From Peromyscus leucopus (lineage: Eukaryota > Chordata > Mammalia > Rodentia > Cricetidae): 64,000 nt of DNA. Each line of letters starts with the position of its first letter. Positions within the stretch are counted from its first letter, which is position 1. Below are positions 50,401 to 52,983 of the stretch, one piece after another. A program made the translations under genes and the position numbers. The notes under the pieces were generated by a model, which did no database searches, was not told the origin of the DNA, and saw only the letters and a list, made by a program, of their open reading frames with translations. The DNA is taken from positions 37,409,958 to 37,473,957 of the forward strand of contig NC_051075.1 of assembly GCF_004664715.2 (NCBI RefSeq), read 5' to 3'.

Positions 50401-52983
50401 CCCTGTCAACCTTCCAGGGACCATGTACTCTCTATGCCCAGCCTAATTCTAGGTGTTAAGATACAACAAAACGGGGGTGGGGGGTGGGGTGGGGTGTTCT
50501 GTGTCCGTGAAGTATTTCACTGGACCAAAACAGACAAAAGAAGTAACACCCTGTGTCTGCCAGCAGTAAGTACAGAGATGGTCAGGTATTCTAAAAGGAA
50601 GGAAACAAGACACTTACTGTCTGGGAAAAGATGCTGAGCAGAGGAAGCAGCAAGAACAAAGACTCCAAAGTGGGAAGATGTTTATCATTTAAGGAACAGC
50701 GAGCAAGCCGGTGTGGTCAGAGCAGAAAGGGAGAGGAGAGTGGTGGGTGAGGCTGGAGGTCAGGGAGGGGCTGGGGCTTATAGAATGGAGTATGGCTTTC
50801 CTGGACAGCAACAGTGGTAACAGGTGGAGAATGGGGGAGGGAGGTGATCCCGGGTAATTAGAACAAAACCAAACAGAAGGCAGGCCACATGAATGTCTAA
50901 AGGCCGTTTGAGACTCCGAGGCTGGCCTAGCGTGTGAGGAGAATACATATGATGTGAGCTTGGCTGGGAAAGGTGGGAGGCTGAGGTGGGAAGTATTTCG
51001 CCTCTGATTGTCCGGTGTAAAAGGGAGCTGCAGGGCCAGGAAGCAGCTGGAGAAGAAGCAGGCAGTCAGCTGTCCTTTTACCACAAACTCTGCTCTCCAC
51101 AGGCAAGAATACAGTCCTTCCAGAGAGCTGCTCTGGTCCTCTGTAAAGAAAACCGTGGAGGTCTTGGCAAGATCCTTTGGAAGAAAATATTCCCTTTAAA
51201 TTTCTGTAGTGTGTGTGTGGGGGGGCAGTGTGTGAAGCAAGAACTAGAATTTAGAGTATTGTATAATTACATGAACAGAACTGGCCTAACTTACAGTGAA
51301 TCATAAGACAAAGATGGTTTAGGATGGGACTGAGAAAGCAAACAGGAGTTTCTGTTTCTTAAAGAGCAAGCGTTTCCTAAATGCCCAGATAACTGAGGAT
51401 GCACTGACTACTCCAATTTACATAAGGAAGGAGAGTCCTTTATAACTGTGCACTTTGCATCCGAGGTATTCAAGGCCAGCGTTGGGGCTGCGCTCACTGG
51501 TGGAGCAGCCCAGTATCTGGAACACTGTCTGGTTAGACTCAAGTGCTGGTTTTTATGGTGGTAAACAACCTCACCAGAGAGCCCTCACCTCAGAATCAGT
51601 GCTAGTGGTATCCTGATGCCACCCCCAGGTACTCCTAACAAAATCACTCAGAACCAAGTAGAGAAAAGAGATGTTCTCCTTGCATTGGACCACCTGAGCA
51701 AGTCAACATACCTCAGTGGAGCCAAGCGATGGGTCCTGAAACAAGCCATTTGGGCTATATATGTAGATTGCTTTTTGGAACAGACTGATACATAGGTCAA
51801 AATATCAAGCTGCTGCAAAAAGAAACTTTTTCTTAATACCCATAAGGAACTGCTTGCAGTAAGTCTGTCCTTTGGGGACAAAGAACAAAAGCCATAAGAG
51901 AATCCTGGACAATCTTTTCCTTCTGAACATAGCTGACTTAAGAATCTGATGTGCTTTGCAACGGCGTGGCTTTTGCTGTTGTTTTTGTAATGGCAAATTA
52001 CAAATTACTATTTATTTTAATATAAGAGTGCACTAAAATGATAGCAGCTCTTATCTACTCAGGGTTATGGAATGCTATAAATCCCGAAAAGCGAATTGCT
52101 GGAGTAGGGAAACCCATTAAGTTTTATTTCTTATTACCAACCAGGCAAAAATGCTTAAACTTCTGCCAGGTGAAAAACATCCTTAAATTTGTTTAAATTT
52201 AATTGCATTTTACTTATTTATTGGGTTTGTGTGTGAGTGTGTGTGTGTGTGTGAGTGTGTGAGTGTGTGAATGAGTGTGGGGTGGGGGGCATGCGTGTAG
52301 AGGTCAGAGGACCACTTGCTTCCACCGGGAGGACCCGAGGACCGATCTGGGATCGGAAGGCTTGGCAGCAAGCGCCTTTTCCTGCTGAGCCATCTCACTA
52401 GCCCCTAAAAACATCTTCCTACAGGCCGTCACGTTCACACACCTATCGTTCTACTCCAGAACCAGACGGCTTACAGTTCACAATTTACACCCAGGTTCCA
52501 CAGTGCTTTTTATGTCAAGTTCATCCATAACAATAACTGAGACTACAAGTGTCTGGATTTGCAATATTCTCTCCCGTCTACCGCCTTCCGCGAAGCATTT
52601 TTTTTTTTTCCGCGCTGACACCAGAACATCCTTCCGAGTAACTTCAATACCAAACAATACGCCTTTTTAAAAACAAAAACCACAAAAAAGCCCAGCCGCG
52701 GTTTGGAAGGTGCGGTTAGCCCTTTCCCTGCCCGTCGGCAGCGTTAGAAGCGGTGGGGAACCCAGGGTGCTCGGAACGGTGCCGCGGGGGTCCGGGCCGC
52801 TTCCTGGCCGGACGCTGCGGTCCGGCGCATCCCGGGGGGGCGCCGCACGCTCGCAGGCCGGGGCCCGGGCCTCACCTTGTACACGTCCCCGTAGGTGCCG
52901 CTGCCGACCCTCTGCACCAGCTCGTAGTCGTGCTGCGGGTTCCGCCTCAGGATGTCGGCGCCAGGCCGCAGCGGGGCCTCCAT
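1279..52983 (-). CDS. Map4k5: Map4k5, 5' part (coding exons 1-10; gene continues left of base 1)
   Basis: Ste20-family (GCK-I) serine/threonine kinase acting upstream of JNK signalling; cytoplasmic. Ten exons join in phase (108+58+91+65+56+48+43+73+132+63 = 737 nt) to encode residues 1-245 plus the first two bases of Trp246. Landmarks in my numbering: glycine loop VGSGTYGDV near 26-34, ATP-binding Lys49, helix-C Glu65, HRD at 138-140 with catalytic Asp140, Asn145, DFG at 158-160, activation loop with Ser174, and APE at 183-185. The N-terminus MEAPLRP and the segment [19 protein letters not shown] distinguish it from MAP4K3 and match MAP4K5 as I know it (about 846 residues in human), so about 29% is present. 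No stop, frameshift or lost catalytic residue was seen, so it looks functional. The start ATG at 52981-52983 has A at -3 and G at +4. The rest of the kinase lobe and the C-terminal CNH domain are outside the window. Confidence 0.97.
1902..2360. repeat. 36-bp perfect direct repeat flanking 387 bp
   Basis: Bases 1902-1937 and 2325-2360 are identical, beginning TACAAGTGGATCATTC and ending CCCGCCTTTAAAT. The 387 bp between them are AT-rich and do not resemble a known SINE or LTR. Sequence before and after each copy differs. Confidence 0.9.
2705..3050 (+). repeat. Rodent interspersed repeat, unclassified family
   Basis: Contains blocks I recognise from a common rodent repeat: GGTGGCCTTGTTGGAGGA near 2794, GAACTGTAAG near 2958, and AGTTAAATGCTTTCTTTA followed by CCTCACAGCA. 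The family name is not certain. Confidence 0.55.
3593..3623. repeat. (GT)n microsatellite with a CG-rich flank
   Basis: About 15 GT units followed by TTGTGCGCACGTGCGC, an alternating purine-pyrimidine stretch. It lies about 145 bp downstream of the exon 9 donor in gene orientation. Confidence 0.95.
3768..3899 (-). CDS. Map4k5: Map4k5 coding exon 9 (residues 181-224 plus two bases of 225)
   Basis: Completes Trp181, then encodes [36 protein letters not shown] and MFDLHPM. It contains the APE motif and helix F with DIWAVG, whose Asp anchors the regulatory spine. The acceptor is GATTCCCTCCAG|GATG and the donor [28 protein letters not shown] is the best single discriminator for MAP4K5 over MAP4K3. 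Confidence 0.97.
4023..4236 (+). repeat. Diverged B2/B3-type SINE
   Basis: Retains the order GTTCAGTTCCTAGCATCC, CACATGGTGGTTCACAAACA, CTCCAG..CAGGGGA, CATGCAGGCAAAA and an A-rich tail, the layout of a tRNA-derived rodent SINE in plus orientation. Confidence 0.7.
4243..4610 (+). mobile_element. L1 (Lx-like) 3' UTR fragment
   Basis: The segment GAGCCTGCATGGGACC, CTTATGCAGGGGGGAGGGG and the G-rich run ending in GGTTGGTGTTTAAAAGG and an A-rich tail match the rodent L1 3' UTR as I recall it. No ORF2 coding sequence is attached. Confidence 0.6.
5070..5270 (+). mobile_element. Non-autonomous hAT-Charlie element (URR1-like)
   Basis: Starts CAGTGGTTCTCA and ends AGAACCACTG, so the termini are inverted. 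The interior has CATTGCTACTTCATAACTG and GGGGTCATGACCCACAGG. At 201 bp it has the size and ends of rodent URR1-type Charlie elements. No clean 8-bp target duplication remains. Confidence 0.8.
5495..5585 (+). repeat. Old B1 fragment
   Basis: Contains CCTTGAGTTCCAGGGCAGCC, GAGCTACACAGAAGATC and ATGTCTC, the right half of a diverged B1. Confidence 0.5.
5877..5950 (-). repeat. ID/B4-type SINE fragment
   Basis: On the plus strand it reads GCTGGGGATTGAACCTGG..AAGTGCTCTGCTACTGAG..CCCAGCCC, the reverse complement of a tRNA-Ala-derived ID/B4 head. Confidence 0.65.
7225..7680 (-). repeat. Cluster of B1 and B2/ID SINE fragments
   Basis: Holds a diverged B1 near 7245-7350, an ID-like end ACTAAGCTACATCTCCAACC near 7420, a B1 in reverse orientation at 7482-7600 (GACAGGGTCTCACTATG.., CCTCTGCCTCCC) and a B2 head in reverse at 7632-7679 (GAGCCATCTCTTCAGCCCC). 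Confidence 0.6.
7830..7955 (-). repeat. B1 SINE, reverse orientation
   Basis: A poly-T run, then GAGTCAGGGTCTCA, CTTGCCTCAGCCTCCC, GCTGAGATTACAGGCATG. This is a diverged monomeric B1/proto-B1 on the minus strand. Confidence 0.65.
8337..8409 (-). CDS. Map4k5: Map4k5 coding exon 8 (residues 157-180 plus two bases of 181)
   Basis: Completes Ala157, then encodes [18 protein letters not shown] and IGTPY, with two bases of Trp181. It carries the DFG Mg-binding aspartate (158) and the activation loop, including Ser174 and the GTPYW P+1 segment. The acceptor is TTTTTCCCTCACCAG|CTG and the donor TTATTG|GTAAGA. Confidence 0.96.
8410..9333 (-). other. Map4k5: Map4k5 intron 7 with the 9113-9258 B1
   Basis: Very AT-rich (poly-T run at 8451-8470). 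The only clear repeat is the B1 at 9113-9258. Confidence 0.85.
9113..9258 (+). repeat. B1 SINE with intact target duplication
   Basis: Starts AGCTGGGCAGTGATGGCG and has GCCTTTAATCCCAGCACTC and the cricetid-type tail GTGCAAAGCTACACAGAG. It is flanked by AAAAAAATTAAGTCT at 9098-9112 and 9259-9273. A recent insertion about 80 bp upstream (gene sense: downstream) of exon 7. Confidence 0.9.
9334..9376 (-). CDS. Map4k5: Map4k5 coding exon 7 (residues 143-156 plus first base of 157)
   Basis: Encodes [14 protein letters not shown] plus the first base of Ala157. Asn145 is the Mg-binding asparagine of the catalytic loop. At 43 bp it is a micro-exon-sized unit. The acceptor is CTTGTGTTTTAG|GGT and the donor AAATTAG|GTATGT. 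Confidence 0.96.
9463..9510 (-). CDS. Map4k5: Map4k5 coding exon 6 (residues 127-142)
   Basis: Encodes [16 protein letters not shown], containing the HRD catalytic loop (His138, Arg139, Asp140) and Lys142. It is exactly 48 nt, phase 0 on both sides, so skipping it would keep frame but delete the catalytic loop. The acceptor is TTTTTTAACTTCAG|GGT and the donor ATCAAA|GTAAGT. An 86-bp intron links it to exon 7. Confidence 0.96.
9900..9992 (-). repeat. Old B1 fragment, reverse
   Basis: CAGCCTAGACTGGCCTCAAC..GTGCTGAGTTACAGGCATG reads as a diverged reverse B1. It is truncated at the 3' (left) end. Confidence 0.5.
10023..10177 (+). repeat. Young B1 SINE with target duplication
   Basis: GCCGGGCGGTGGTGGCGCAC start, both pol III box regions intact, and the tail GGCGCAAAGCTACACAGAG then CGAAAAACCA and poly-A. 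Flanked by AAAAAAGTCTG at 10012-10022 and 10178-10188. The tail variant points to a cricetid host. Confidence 0.92.
11281..11660 (+). mobile_element. Probable rodent LTR-like repeat, family unnamed
   Basis: Purine-rich body AGGCAGGAGAAAGGATAGG, CCAGCCACCCAGCTACACAG, AAAAGCCCAGAGGCAAAAGG and an end TTTATTTGGGAGCTGGGTGG..CCCCCCAAAAAG. I recognise this as a repeat common in cricetid genomes, with LTR-like size and a TTTATT-type tail. No coding sequence is attached. Confidence 0.5.
11784..11965 (-). repeat. B2 SINE, reverse orientation
   Basis: The plus strand ends GAGCAGCCAGTGCTCTTAAC, CACTGAGCCATCTCTCCAGC, the reverse complement of the B2 tRNA-derived head with its A and B boxes. The T-rich left end is the tail. 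Confidence 0.85.
12230..12540 (+). repeat. Rodent interspersed repeat, unclassified
   Basis: TTATGGTTTGCATCTGAGCT at the left, CCTTGAAGGCTGCATCC inside and GAAACCGTGAGCCAACGGG, CTTCCTCCC, then CAAGTAACCAACAC at the right. These match a rodent repeat type usually seen with GTGAGCCAAAATAAACCCTT. The name is uncertain. Confidence 0.45.
12751..12937 (-). mobile_element. Non-autonomous hAT-Charlie element (URR1-like), reverse
   Basis: Begins CAGCGGTTCTCAGCC and ends GGTTGAGAACCACTG. The interior GTAGCAAAATTACAGTTATG and AGTAGCAACAAAATA are the reverse complement of the interior at 5070-5270. 187 bp. Confidence 0.85.
15048..15103 (-). CDS. Map4k5: Map4k5 coding exon 5 (residues 108-126)
   Basis: Completes Val108, then encodes [18 protein letters not shown], the helix D/E region of the C-lobe. 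The acceptor is CTTTCTTCCTAG|TTACTG and the donor TTACAG|GTAATG, phase 0. Confidence 0.96.
15930..16032 (-). repeat. Diverged B1, reverse
   Basis: AAGGTCTCACTACATAGCC, GGACTGGCCTGGAACTCAC and AGAGATCTGCTTATG are reverse B1 blocks. The left arm is missing. Confidence 0.6.
16313..16455 (+). repeat. Internally deleted B1 with a 17-bp perfect target duplication
   Basis: GCCAGGTGGTGGTGGCCCAG runs straight into AACCAAGAAGGCAGAGACAG, so the usual CGCCTTTAATCCCAGCACTC box region is lost. Both ends and an (AAAAC)n tail are present. Flanks AGAAAAGAATTTTAATT at 16296-16312 and 16456-16472 are identical. Confidence 0.9.
16640..16770 (-). repeat. B1, reverse orientation
   Basis: TTGAGACAGGGTCTCACG, AGCCCAGGCTGGCCTTGAG, CTCCTAAGTGCTGGAATT. 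Diverged and with a small internal duplication of the CTGGCCTT block. Confidence 0.65.
17096..17267 (+). repeat. Young B1 SINE
   Basis: ACCGGGCGGTGGTGGTGCAC start, GCCTTTAATCCCAGCACTTG, the tail GGTGCAAAGCTACACAGAG and a long (CAAAAA)n tail. AAAAATTC at 17088-17095 and 17268-17275 is a short target duplication. Confidence 0.88.
17971..18136 (+). repeat. B1 SINE with target duplication
   Basis: GCCGGGCAGCGGTGGTGCAC start, with a short internal repeat GCTAGGCACTAGGCAG. Flanked by GAACTAACTAAA at 17959-17970 and 18137-18148. Confidence 0.88.
18522..18586 (-). CDS. Map4k5: Map4k5 coding exon 4 (residues 86-107 plus first base of 108)
   Basis: Encodes Ser86 (split), [21 protein letters not shown] and the first base of Val108. 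MEYC is the hinge segment that contacts the adenine ring, and GGGSL leads into helix D. The acceptor is CATTGTAG|TAGGG and the donor TCATG|GTACTG. Confidence 0.96.
18587..19008 (-). other. Map4k5: Map4k5 intron 3
   Basis: 422 bp, unique and with a higher CpG count than other introns here (for example CCGTTCGGTTTCCGTC near 18750). No repeat was recognised. Confidence 0.8.
19009..19099 (-). CDS. Map4k5: Map4k5 coding exon 3 (residues 56-85 plus two bases of 86)
   Basis: Encodes the end of Gly56, then [18 protein letters not shown] and [11 protein letters not shown]. It covers helix C, with Glu65 as the likely salt-bridge partner of Lys49, and strand 4. The acceptor is CTTTCTTTTTCAG|GTG and the donor CTCAG|GTAAAA. 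Only 422 bp of intron separate it from exon 4. Confidence 0.96.
19480..19696 (-). repeat. Diverged B1 and B2/B4 fragments, reverse
   Basis: AGGGTCTCTCAGTAAATC, CCAGCACTGGGGCTACAGG, then GGGTTTCAAACTCAGGTGCC and CCACTGAGCCGTCCTCCCAG, the reverse heads of rodent SINEs. Confidence 0.5.
20210..20307. repeat. Compound (CA)n-(CG)n-(CA)n array
   Basis: About 46 bp of CA units, then ATGCACACGCACACGCGCGT, a GCGCGCGCGC core and another CA run. It is one continuous alternating purine-pyrimidine block of about 98 bp. Confidence 0.97.
20418..20560. repeat. (GT)n array joined to a SINE-like tail
   Basis: GT units at 20421-20448, then GGAGTTGAGAAGACAACTGG..CAGGTTCTAAACTCAGG..CAAGTGTGCTGAAG, resembling a reverse B3/B2 3' half. 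Confidence 0.6.
20914..21074 (-). repeat. Young B1 SINE, reverse, with target duplication
   Basis: T-rich left end, CCGAGACAGGGTTTCTC, CTTTGTGCCTTTCCTGG, and the right end ACCACCGCCCGGC. GATTCCAGTCTCT lies at 20901-20913 and 21075-21087. Confidence 0.9.
21695..21985 (+). mobile_element. Composite LTR-like repeat carrying a B1 head, plus copy
   Basis: Left part TGTGTTCTGACAAAGATTGCC and GAGGGCAGAGCTAGCCAC, then a B1-like segment CACACCTTTAATCCCAGCAC, then GGTGGGTGGAGACAGGATCTC and the end CTGTTTTTATTGATAAGAC. The same order, reversed, occurs at 61853-62309. The family name is not known to me. Confidence 0.55.
22342..22450 (-). repeat. 3'-shortened B1, reverse, with a 17-bp target duplication
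   Basis: A short poly-T run joins directly to CCTCTGGATCTCGCTCTG, so the last ~35 nt of B1 before the tail are missing, yet TGGAACTACCACTTTTT flanks it at 22325-22341 and 22451-22467. Confidence 0.88.
22780..23675 (+). mobile_element. Degenerate L1 ORF2 3' region
   Basis: Segments AAACTCCTAGAAGAAATCCT, AAAGGACACAATCAACAG, AGAAGCAGCCTGTAGAATGG, GGTTAATATCCATAGTATAT and GTATACACCCGAAGAGC follow the order of the C-terminal end of mammalian L1 ORF2 (cysteine-rich region and beyond). It is full of frameshifts and interrupted by the B1 at 22932, so not functional. Confidence 0.75.
22932..23092 (+). repeat. Very young B1 SINE inserted in the L1 relic
   Basis: GCCGGGCGTTGGTGGCGCAC start and an intact GGCGCAAAGCTACACAGAG tail, with poly-A of about 20. 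Flanks AATTCACATTC at 22921-22931 and directly after the A-tail. Near-consensus, one of the youngest insertions in the window. Confidence 0.93.
23679..23758. repeat. (ACAG)n-(AC)n compound microsatellite
   Basis: About eight ACAG units merge into about 23 AC units, immediately after the end of the L1 relic. Confidence 0.97.
23785..24175 (+). repeat. B4/B2-type SINE debris with an embedded (CA)n array
   Basis: GGGCTGGGAAGACAGCTCAG, GTACTTGCTGAGTCCAAGCC, GATGGACCCTGTCTCAG and the CA array at 24090-24125. It contains a small direct repeat GATGCCGGGCCGGAG / GGTGTGG around 23868-23888. Confidence 0.6.
24405..24575 (-). repeat. B4/ID plus B1 fragment, reverse
   Basis: GGGCCTCTTGCATTCTGGG, GCTCTACTACTGAGCTACAT, CTCCAGCCCC, followed by AAGACAGGGTCTAGCTAAG and GGCTTGAACTCACTGTAACC. 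Confidence 0.65.
25105..25222 (-). repeat. B1, reverse orientation
   Basis: TAGAACTTGCTCTGTAAACC, TGGCCTTGAACTAGGTGAC, GAGTGCTGGGATTAAAGGC. Confidence 0.75.
25235..25830 (-). repeat. B2 (reverse) split by a rodent interspersed repeat
   Basis: The reverse B2 runs from AAAAAAGATTTACTGTGTAT to CCTCTGGAAGAGCAG at 25386. It resumes near 25783 with GGCAGAAAGGACGCTTAACT, GCTGAGCTC. Between them (25387-25785) is a repeat with ATAAAAACCATGACCAAAAG, CACAGTGGGCTGGGCCCTTC and GCCAAGCTGACATACAACC, a common rodent family I cannot name with certainty. Confidence 0.6.
26010..26400 (+). repeat. B2-type and B4-type SINE fragments
   Basis: CTGAGACACGGCTCAGCAG, GCATGCTGCTCTTCCCTCGG (B2-like head) to about 26150, then GAGAGATCCTGTCTCATGGG typical of a B4/B1-like right end. 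Confidence 0.5.
26402..26481. repeat. (CA)n microsatellite, interrupted
   Basis: About 23 CA units, CTACATACC, then about 12 more CA units. Confidence 0.97.
26885..27165 (+). repeat. Two diverged B1 SINEs in tandem
   Basis: First copy from AGCCGGGCAGTGGTGGTG (about 26886-27005); second from GCCAGGAGCAGTAACACACC (about 27030-27150) with CCAGCACTTGGGAGACAG. Both have lost parts of the right half. Confidence 0.65.
28431..28491. repeat. (GC)n-(AC)n microsatellite
   Basis: GCGCGCGCACGCGCAC leads into about 23 AC units, alternating purine-pyrimidine throughout. Confidence 0.97.
28571..28605. repeat. (TC)n microsatellite
   Basis: About 17 TC units, followed directly by a reverse B2/B3-like fragment (28607-28735: CTGGAATTGGAGTTAACAGG). 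Confidence 0.95.
28745..28946 (-). repeat. B2 SINE, reverse
   Basis: ATAAGATTTATTAATTCATT tail side, CCACCATGTGGTTGCTGGG, GAATTGAACCCAGGTCCTC, CTGTTGAGCCATCTCTCCAG head. Near full length. Confidence 0.88.
29590..29735 (-). repeat. B2/B3 SINE fragment, reverse
   Basis: TTTAATTTTATGTGCATTGG, GATACCCTGGAACTGGAGTT, CATGTGGGTGCTGAAATTG. The tRNA-like head is truncated or diverged. Confidence 0.65.
29925..30239 (+). repeat. Old SINE fragment followed by an intact B1
   Basis: 29925-30050 has AACTACTCAGGAAGCCGAGG and CTGAGCCTAGGAGTTTGAG, proto-B1-like. 30094-30239 is a B1 with target duplication AAATAAATAAATAA at 30080-30093 and 30240-30253. Confidence 0.75.
30800..31080 (+). repeat. Diverged B4/RSINE-type fragment and short CA/CG tract
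   Basis: GGACCTAAGTTCAAATCCC, GTAATCCAGTGCTACAGTG, GAGACAGGAGGATCCCC, then TGTGTGTGCGCGTGCGCGCA and CA units. Confidence 0.5.
31330..31665. repeat. (GT)n array and diverged reverse SINE
   Basis: About 30 GT units at 31330-31388, then GGCCTTATATTTGCAAGGCC and AGTAAGTCATCTCCTTAGCC resembling a reverse B3/B2. Confidence 0.6.
32540..32720 (-). mobile_element. L1 3' UTR fragment, reverse (tentative)
   Basis: CACAATTTCATACACGTATA followed by a CT-rich stretch (CTAGTTCTCTCTCACCTC, CCTGTCTCCCGCCC) resembles the reverse Lx-type 3' UTR. No coding part. Confidence 0.4.
33089..33116. repeat. (CA)14 microsatellite beside the exon 2 donor
   Basis: 14 CA units on the plus strand, i.e. (TG)14 in the Map4k5 transcript, starting 23 nt after the last base of exon 2. 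The gap is GTATGTATATATATGTATAT plus GC. Confidence 0.97.
33139..33196 (-). CDS. Map4k5: Map4k5 coding exon 2 (residues 37-55 plus first base of 56)
   Basis: Encodes [19 protein letters not shown] plus the first base of Gly56. It contains the AAVK motif whose Lys49 should contact ATP phosphates. The acceptor is TTTTCATTTTTAG|GCC and the donor CCTG|GTATGT. A (TG)14 tract begins 22 nt into the following intron (see findings). This 58-bp exon sits alone between introns of about 19.7 kb and 14.0 kb, so correct recognition must rely on strong sites. Confidence 0.96.
33675..33830 (+). repeat. Diverged B1/proto-B1 fragment
   Basis: AGCTGGGCACCAGAGCACAC, AGTCCTAACTGCTGGGG, TCTTGAACTCAGGATCTGAG, CAATAAATGAATAAAC tail. 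Confidence 0.5.
34575..34920. repeat. 85-bp tandem duplication split by a B2
   Basis: 34575-34659 and 34836-34920 match at 83 of 85 positions (differences at 34613/34874 and 34658/34919), from CTTAAGTAGCTATTC to ATAATCCTTATTGA. The B2 lies exactly between the copies. Confidence 0.93.
34660..34825 (-). repeat. B2 SINE, reverse, inserted at a duplication junction
   Basis: AAGATTTATTTATTTATTAT tail side, CCACCATGTGGGTGCTGGG, CTCTGAGCCATATCTCCAGC head. A 10-bp target duplication CTTATTGATT at 34650-34659 and 34826-34835. Confidence 0.9.
35790..35945 (-). repeat. MIR SINE, reverse
   Basis: AGAGTGCTTTACATTATTTA, GACTGTCCAAGGCCAACC, AATGGCAGGGTCAGATTCAA correspond in order to the reverse MIR core and 5' part. 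Ancient, shared with other mammals. Confidence 0.65.
36277..36327. repeat. (GC)/(AC)n microsatellite
   Basis: GCGCACGCGCACAC then about 20 AC units, ending ACGCCCC. Confidence 0.97.
37106..37318 (-). repeat. B2/B3 SINE, reverse
   Basis: TTTTTATTATCTGTGTATGG, GAACTGGAGTGACATCTACC, GCCATGTGGGTTCTGGGAC, GAACATCTCTCCAGCCTGG. Confidence 0.75.
37480..38110 (+). mobile_element. Ancient L1 3' end (tentative)
   Basis: CAGTCAATCCATAATGAAATTA.. (first 20 typical), GATACAGGGATAACTGG, AATATAATCCCACCTATATG and CACAATGCTAAG follow the layout of old L1 ORF2-end/3' UTR sequence. Coding capacity is lost. Confidence 0.4.
38205..38540 (-). repeat. Purine-rich repeat, probably LTR-derived, unnamed
   Basis: AGGTTTTATTGTAGATGTG followed by 250 bp of G/A-rich sequence (GAGAGAGAACAGCCAGAGG, AGGGGAGAAGAGCAGGGGG). 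On the minus strand this is CT-rich and ends with AATAAAACC. I recall similar repeats in rodents but cannot name it. Confidence 0.4.
39955..40060 (-). repeat. MIR fragment, reverse
   Basis: GAGCATTTACTACGTGCCAG, GCACTGTTCCAGGTACC is a well-kept MIR 3' core in reverse. Confidence 0.7.
40065..40480 (+). mobile_element. Cricetid-type LTR-like repeat, unnamed
   Basis: CTGCCAATTCCCGAATAACC, ACTCAGAGGCTTAAATTAA, CTCAGGCTTATTACTAACTA, TTAAATTAACCCATAATTCT, CCACGTGGCTTGGTACC and CAATCAGCGTTTTATTAAAC are blocks I know from a repeat abundant in hamster and deer-mouse DNA. No attached viral coding sequence. Confidence 0.5.
40915..41170 (-). repeat. B4/ID-like fragment and B1, reverse
   Basis: GTGCTGGGGAATGAACCCAG and GCATGCAAGGCTTTATCATG, then TGAGACAAGGTCTCACTCTG, CAGCTGGCCTTGGACTTGC, CTGCCTCAGCCTCCTGAG. 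Confidence 0.65.
41411..41860 (-). mobile_element. L1 (Lx-like) 3' UTR, reverse, with CA expansion
   Basis: TTTCATACAATATATTCTGA, CCCCTCCCCCAACTC, a CA array (41522-41581), CAAAGCATTCTGAGATC, TTTGTTTTGTGTTGGCC, CCTGTGAGACCACTGGAG, CATTTCTCCTCTCGGTGCTG. The order matches the reverse rodent L1 3' UTR. Confidence 0.75.
42418..42620 (+). repeat. B2/B3 SINE, plus orientation
   Basis: GACAAAGAAATGGTTCAGGG, AGAGGACCCAGGCTGGGTTC, CTGTAACTCCAGTTCCAG, CTCTCTTCTGGCTTCTGG, AATAAAAACACAAG tail. Confidence 0.82.
42636..42823 (-). repeat. B2 SINE, reverse, inserted at the tail of the previous B2
   Basis: TTATTTATTTATTTTTAATT tail side, GGTGCTGGGAATTGAACCC, CCACTGAGCCATCTCTCCAG head. Target duplication AAAACACAAGTTTTT at 42621-42635 and 42824-42838, taken from the older B2's A-rich end. 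Confidence 0.92.
42855..43025 (+). repeat. Old B1 followed by (CA)n
   Basis: GCATGGCATGGTGGTGCTG, ACCTTAGCACTTGGGAGAC, CTAACCTGGACTACAGCAGG, then about 30 CA units (one broken by CC) to 43025. Confidence 0.75.
43183..43745 (+). repeat. Rodent interspersed repeat split by a hAT element
   Basis: Outer repeat: TTGCTTTCTGTAGCTGTG, CAGGAGCTCGGGCAGGAACT, CCCACAGTGGGCCAGGCC, then resumes TAGGCTGTGTCAAATTGAC after 43713. It is the same family as 25387-25785 (shared CCACAGTGGGC block and GAGACC/AGGAGT blocks). Confidence 0.6.
43539..43713 (+). mobile_element. hAT-Charlie URR1-like element nested in another repeat
   Basis: CAGTGGTTCTCAACCTT start, TTGCTACTTCATAACTGTGA interior, and CACAGGCTGAGAACTGCT end. 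175 bp, more diverged at the right terminus than 5070-5270. Confidence 0.82.
44085..44448 (+). repeat. Four-copy tandem array of B1 tail plus (CA)n
   Basis: A degraded B1 (44085-44160) ends in GGCCAGCCAAGCTACAGAG, TAAGACCTGTCTCAAATG, TTAAAGGA and CA units. This unit starts at 44133, 44206, 44277 and 44360 (spacing 73, 71, 83), the last with GGTCA. Only the CA number differs between copies. Confidence 0.96.
45098..45300 (+). repeat. MIR SINE
   Basis: GGAGATCCAGGTTCAAGTCC, TTTCCTGAGTAAAAGAGGG, ATGAAAACACGTCTGTCCC, ACCTACTTCACAGGATTAC match the forward MIR order (box-B-like GGTTCAAGTCC, core, 3' domain). Confidence 0.7.
46800..47060 (+). mobile_element. L2 LINE 3' fragment
   Basis: GCTCAAATCTGAGCATCTCA, TTATTGTCTCTCTCCTGCAT, GCTAGAATATCAGTTCCATG, ACGGTGGCAATCCTTACC and TTGTTCACTTGACG give the characteristic L2 3' order. 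Confidence 0.65.
47195..47300 (-). repeat. B2/B3 head fragment, reverse
   Basis: GGTCCTGGGCTCAGACTCAG, GGTTTGGCAGCAGGAGCC, TTTGCTGAGCCATCTTAACG. Confidence 0.55.
47370..47612 (+). repeat. B1 with an expanded (GGT)n(GGC)n head and (CAA)n tails
   Basis: GGTGGGTGGGT, about eight GGT and about eight GGC units run directly into GGACGCCTTTAGTCCCAGCA of a B1, whose right end CTCAGAGAGACCCTGTCTC passes into CAA-unit tracts at 47556-47573 and 47589-47611. Confidence 0.92.
47930..48790 (+). mobile_element. L2-like ancient LINE debris (tentative)
   Basis: GATGACTCCTAAACCTGTAT, CCCCAGTTCAGAGCTCCCAG near the left and GGCACTTATCAATTATTGCA, TGTCTCC near the right fit the order of an L2 3' half. The middle is too diverged to be sure. 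A long open frame here is incidental. Confidence 0.35.
52205..52408 (-). repeat. B3-type SINE, reverse, with GT tract
   Basis: GT/GAGTGT units at 52228-52280, then GAGGTCAGAGGACCACTTGC, GGCTTGGCAGCAAGCGCC, TGCTGAGCCATCTCACTAGC. Confidence 0.75.
52876..52983 (-). CDS. Map4k5: Map4k5 coding exon 1 (residues 1-36)
   Basis: Encodes [17 protein letters not shown], then [19 protein letters not shown], i.e. the N-terminal strand and the whole glycine-rich ATP loop. The donor is GTGTACAAG|GTGAGG at 52875, phase 0. The ATG is in a strong context (GCGAAGATGG). The frame stays open upstream to a TGA at 53131-53133 but contains no upstream ATG, which fixes this start. Residues 8 (Gly) and 18 (His) differ from the human sequence I recall (Ala, Gln). 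The exon lies wholly inside the CpG island. Confidence 0.97.

Larger units (their letters stand above)
33197..52875 (-). other. Map4k5: Map4k5 intron 1
   Basis: 19.7 kb. Clear repeats are listed separately. 33850-34570, 35000-35780, 38540-39950, 45310-46790, and 48800-52190 (apart from small low-complexity tracts) are mostly unique sequence, in which I see no conserved exon-like open frame. Regulatory elements cannot be excluded by eye. Confidence 0.85.
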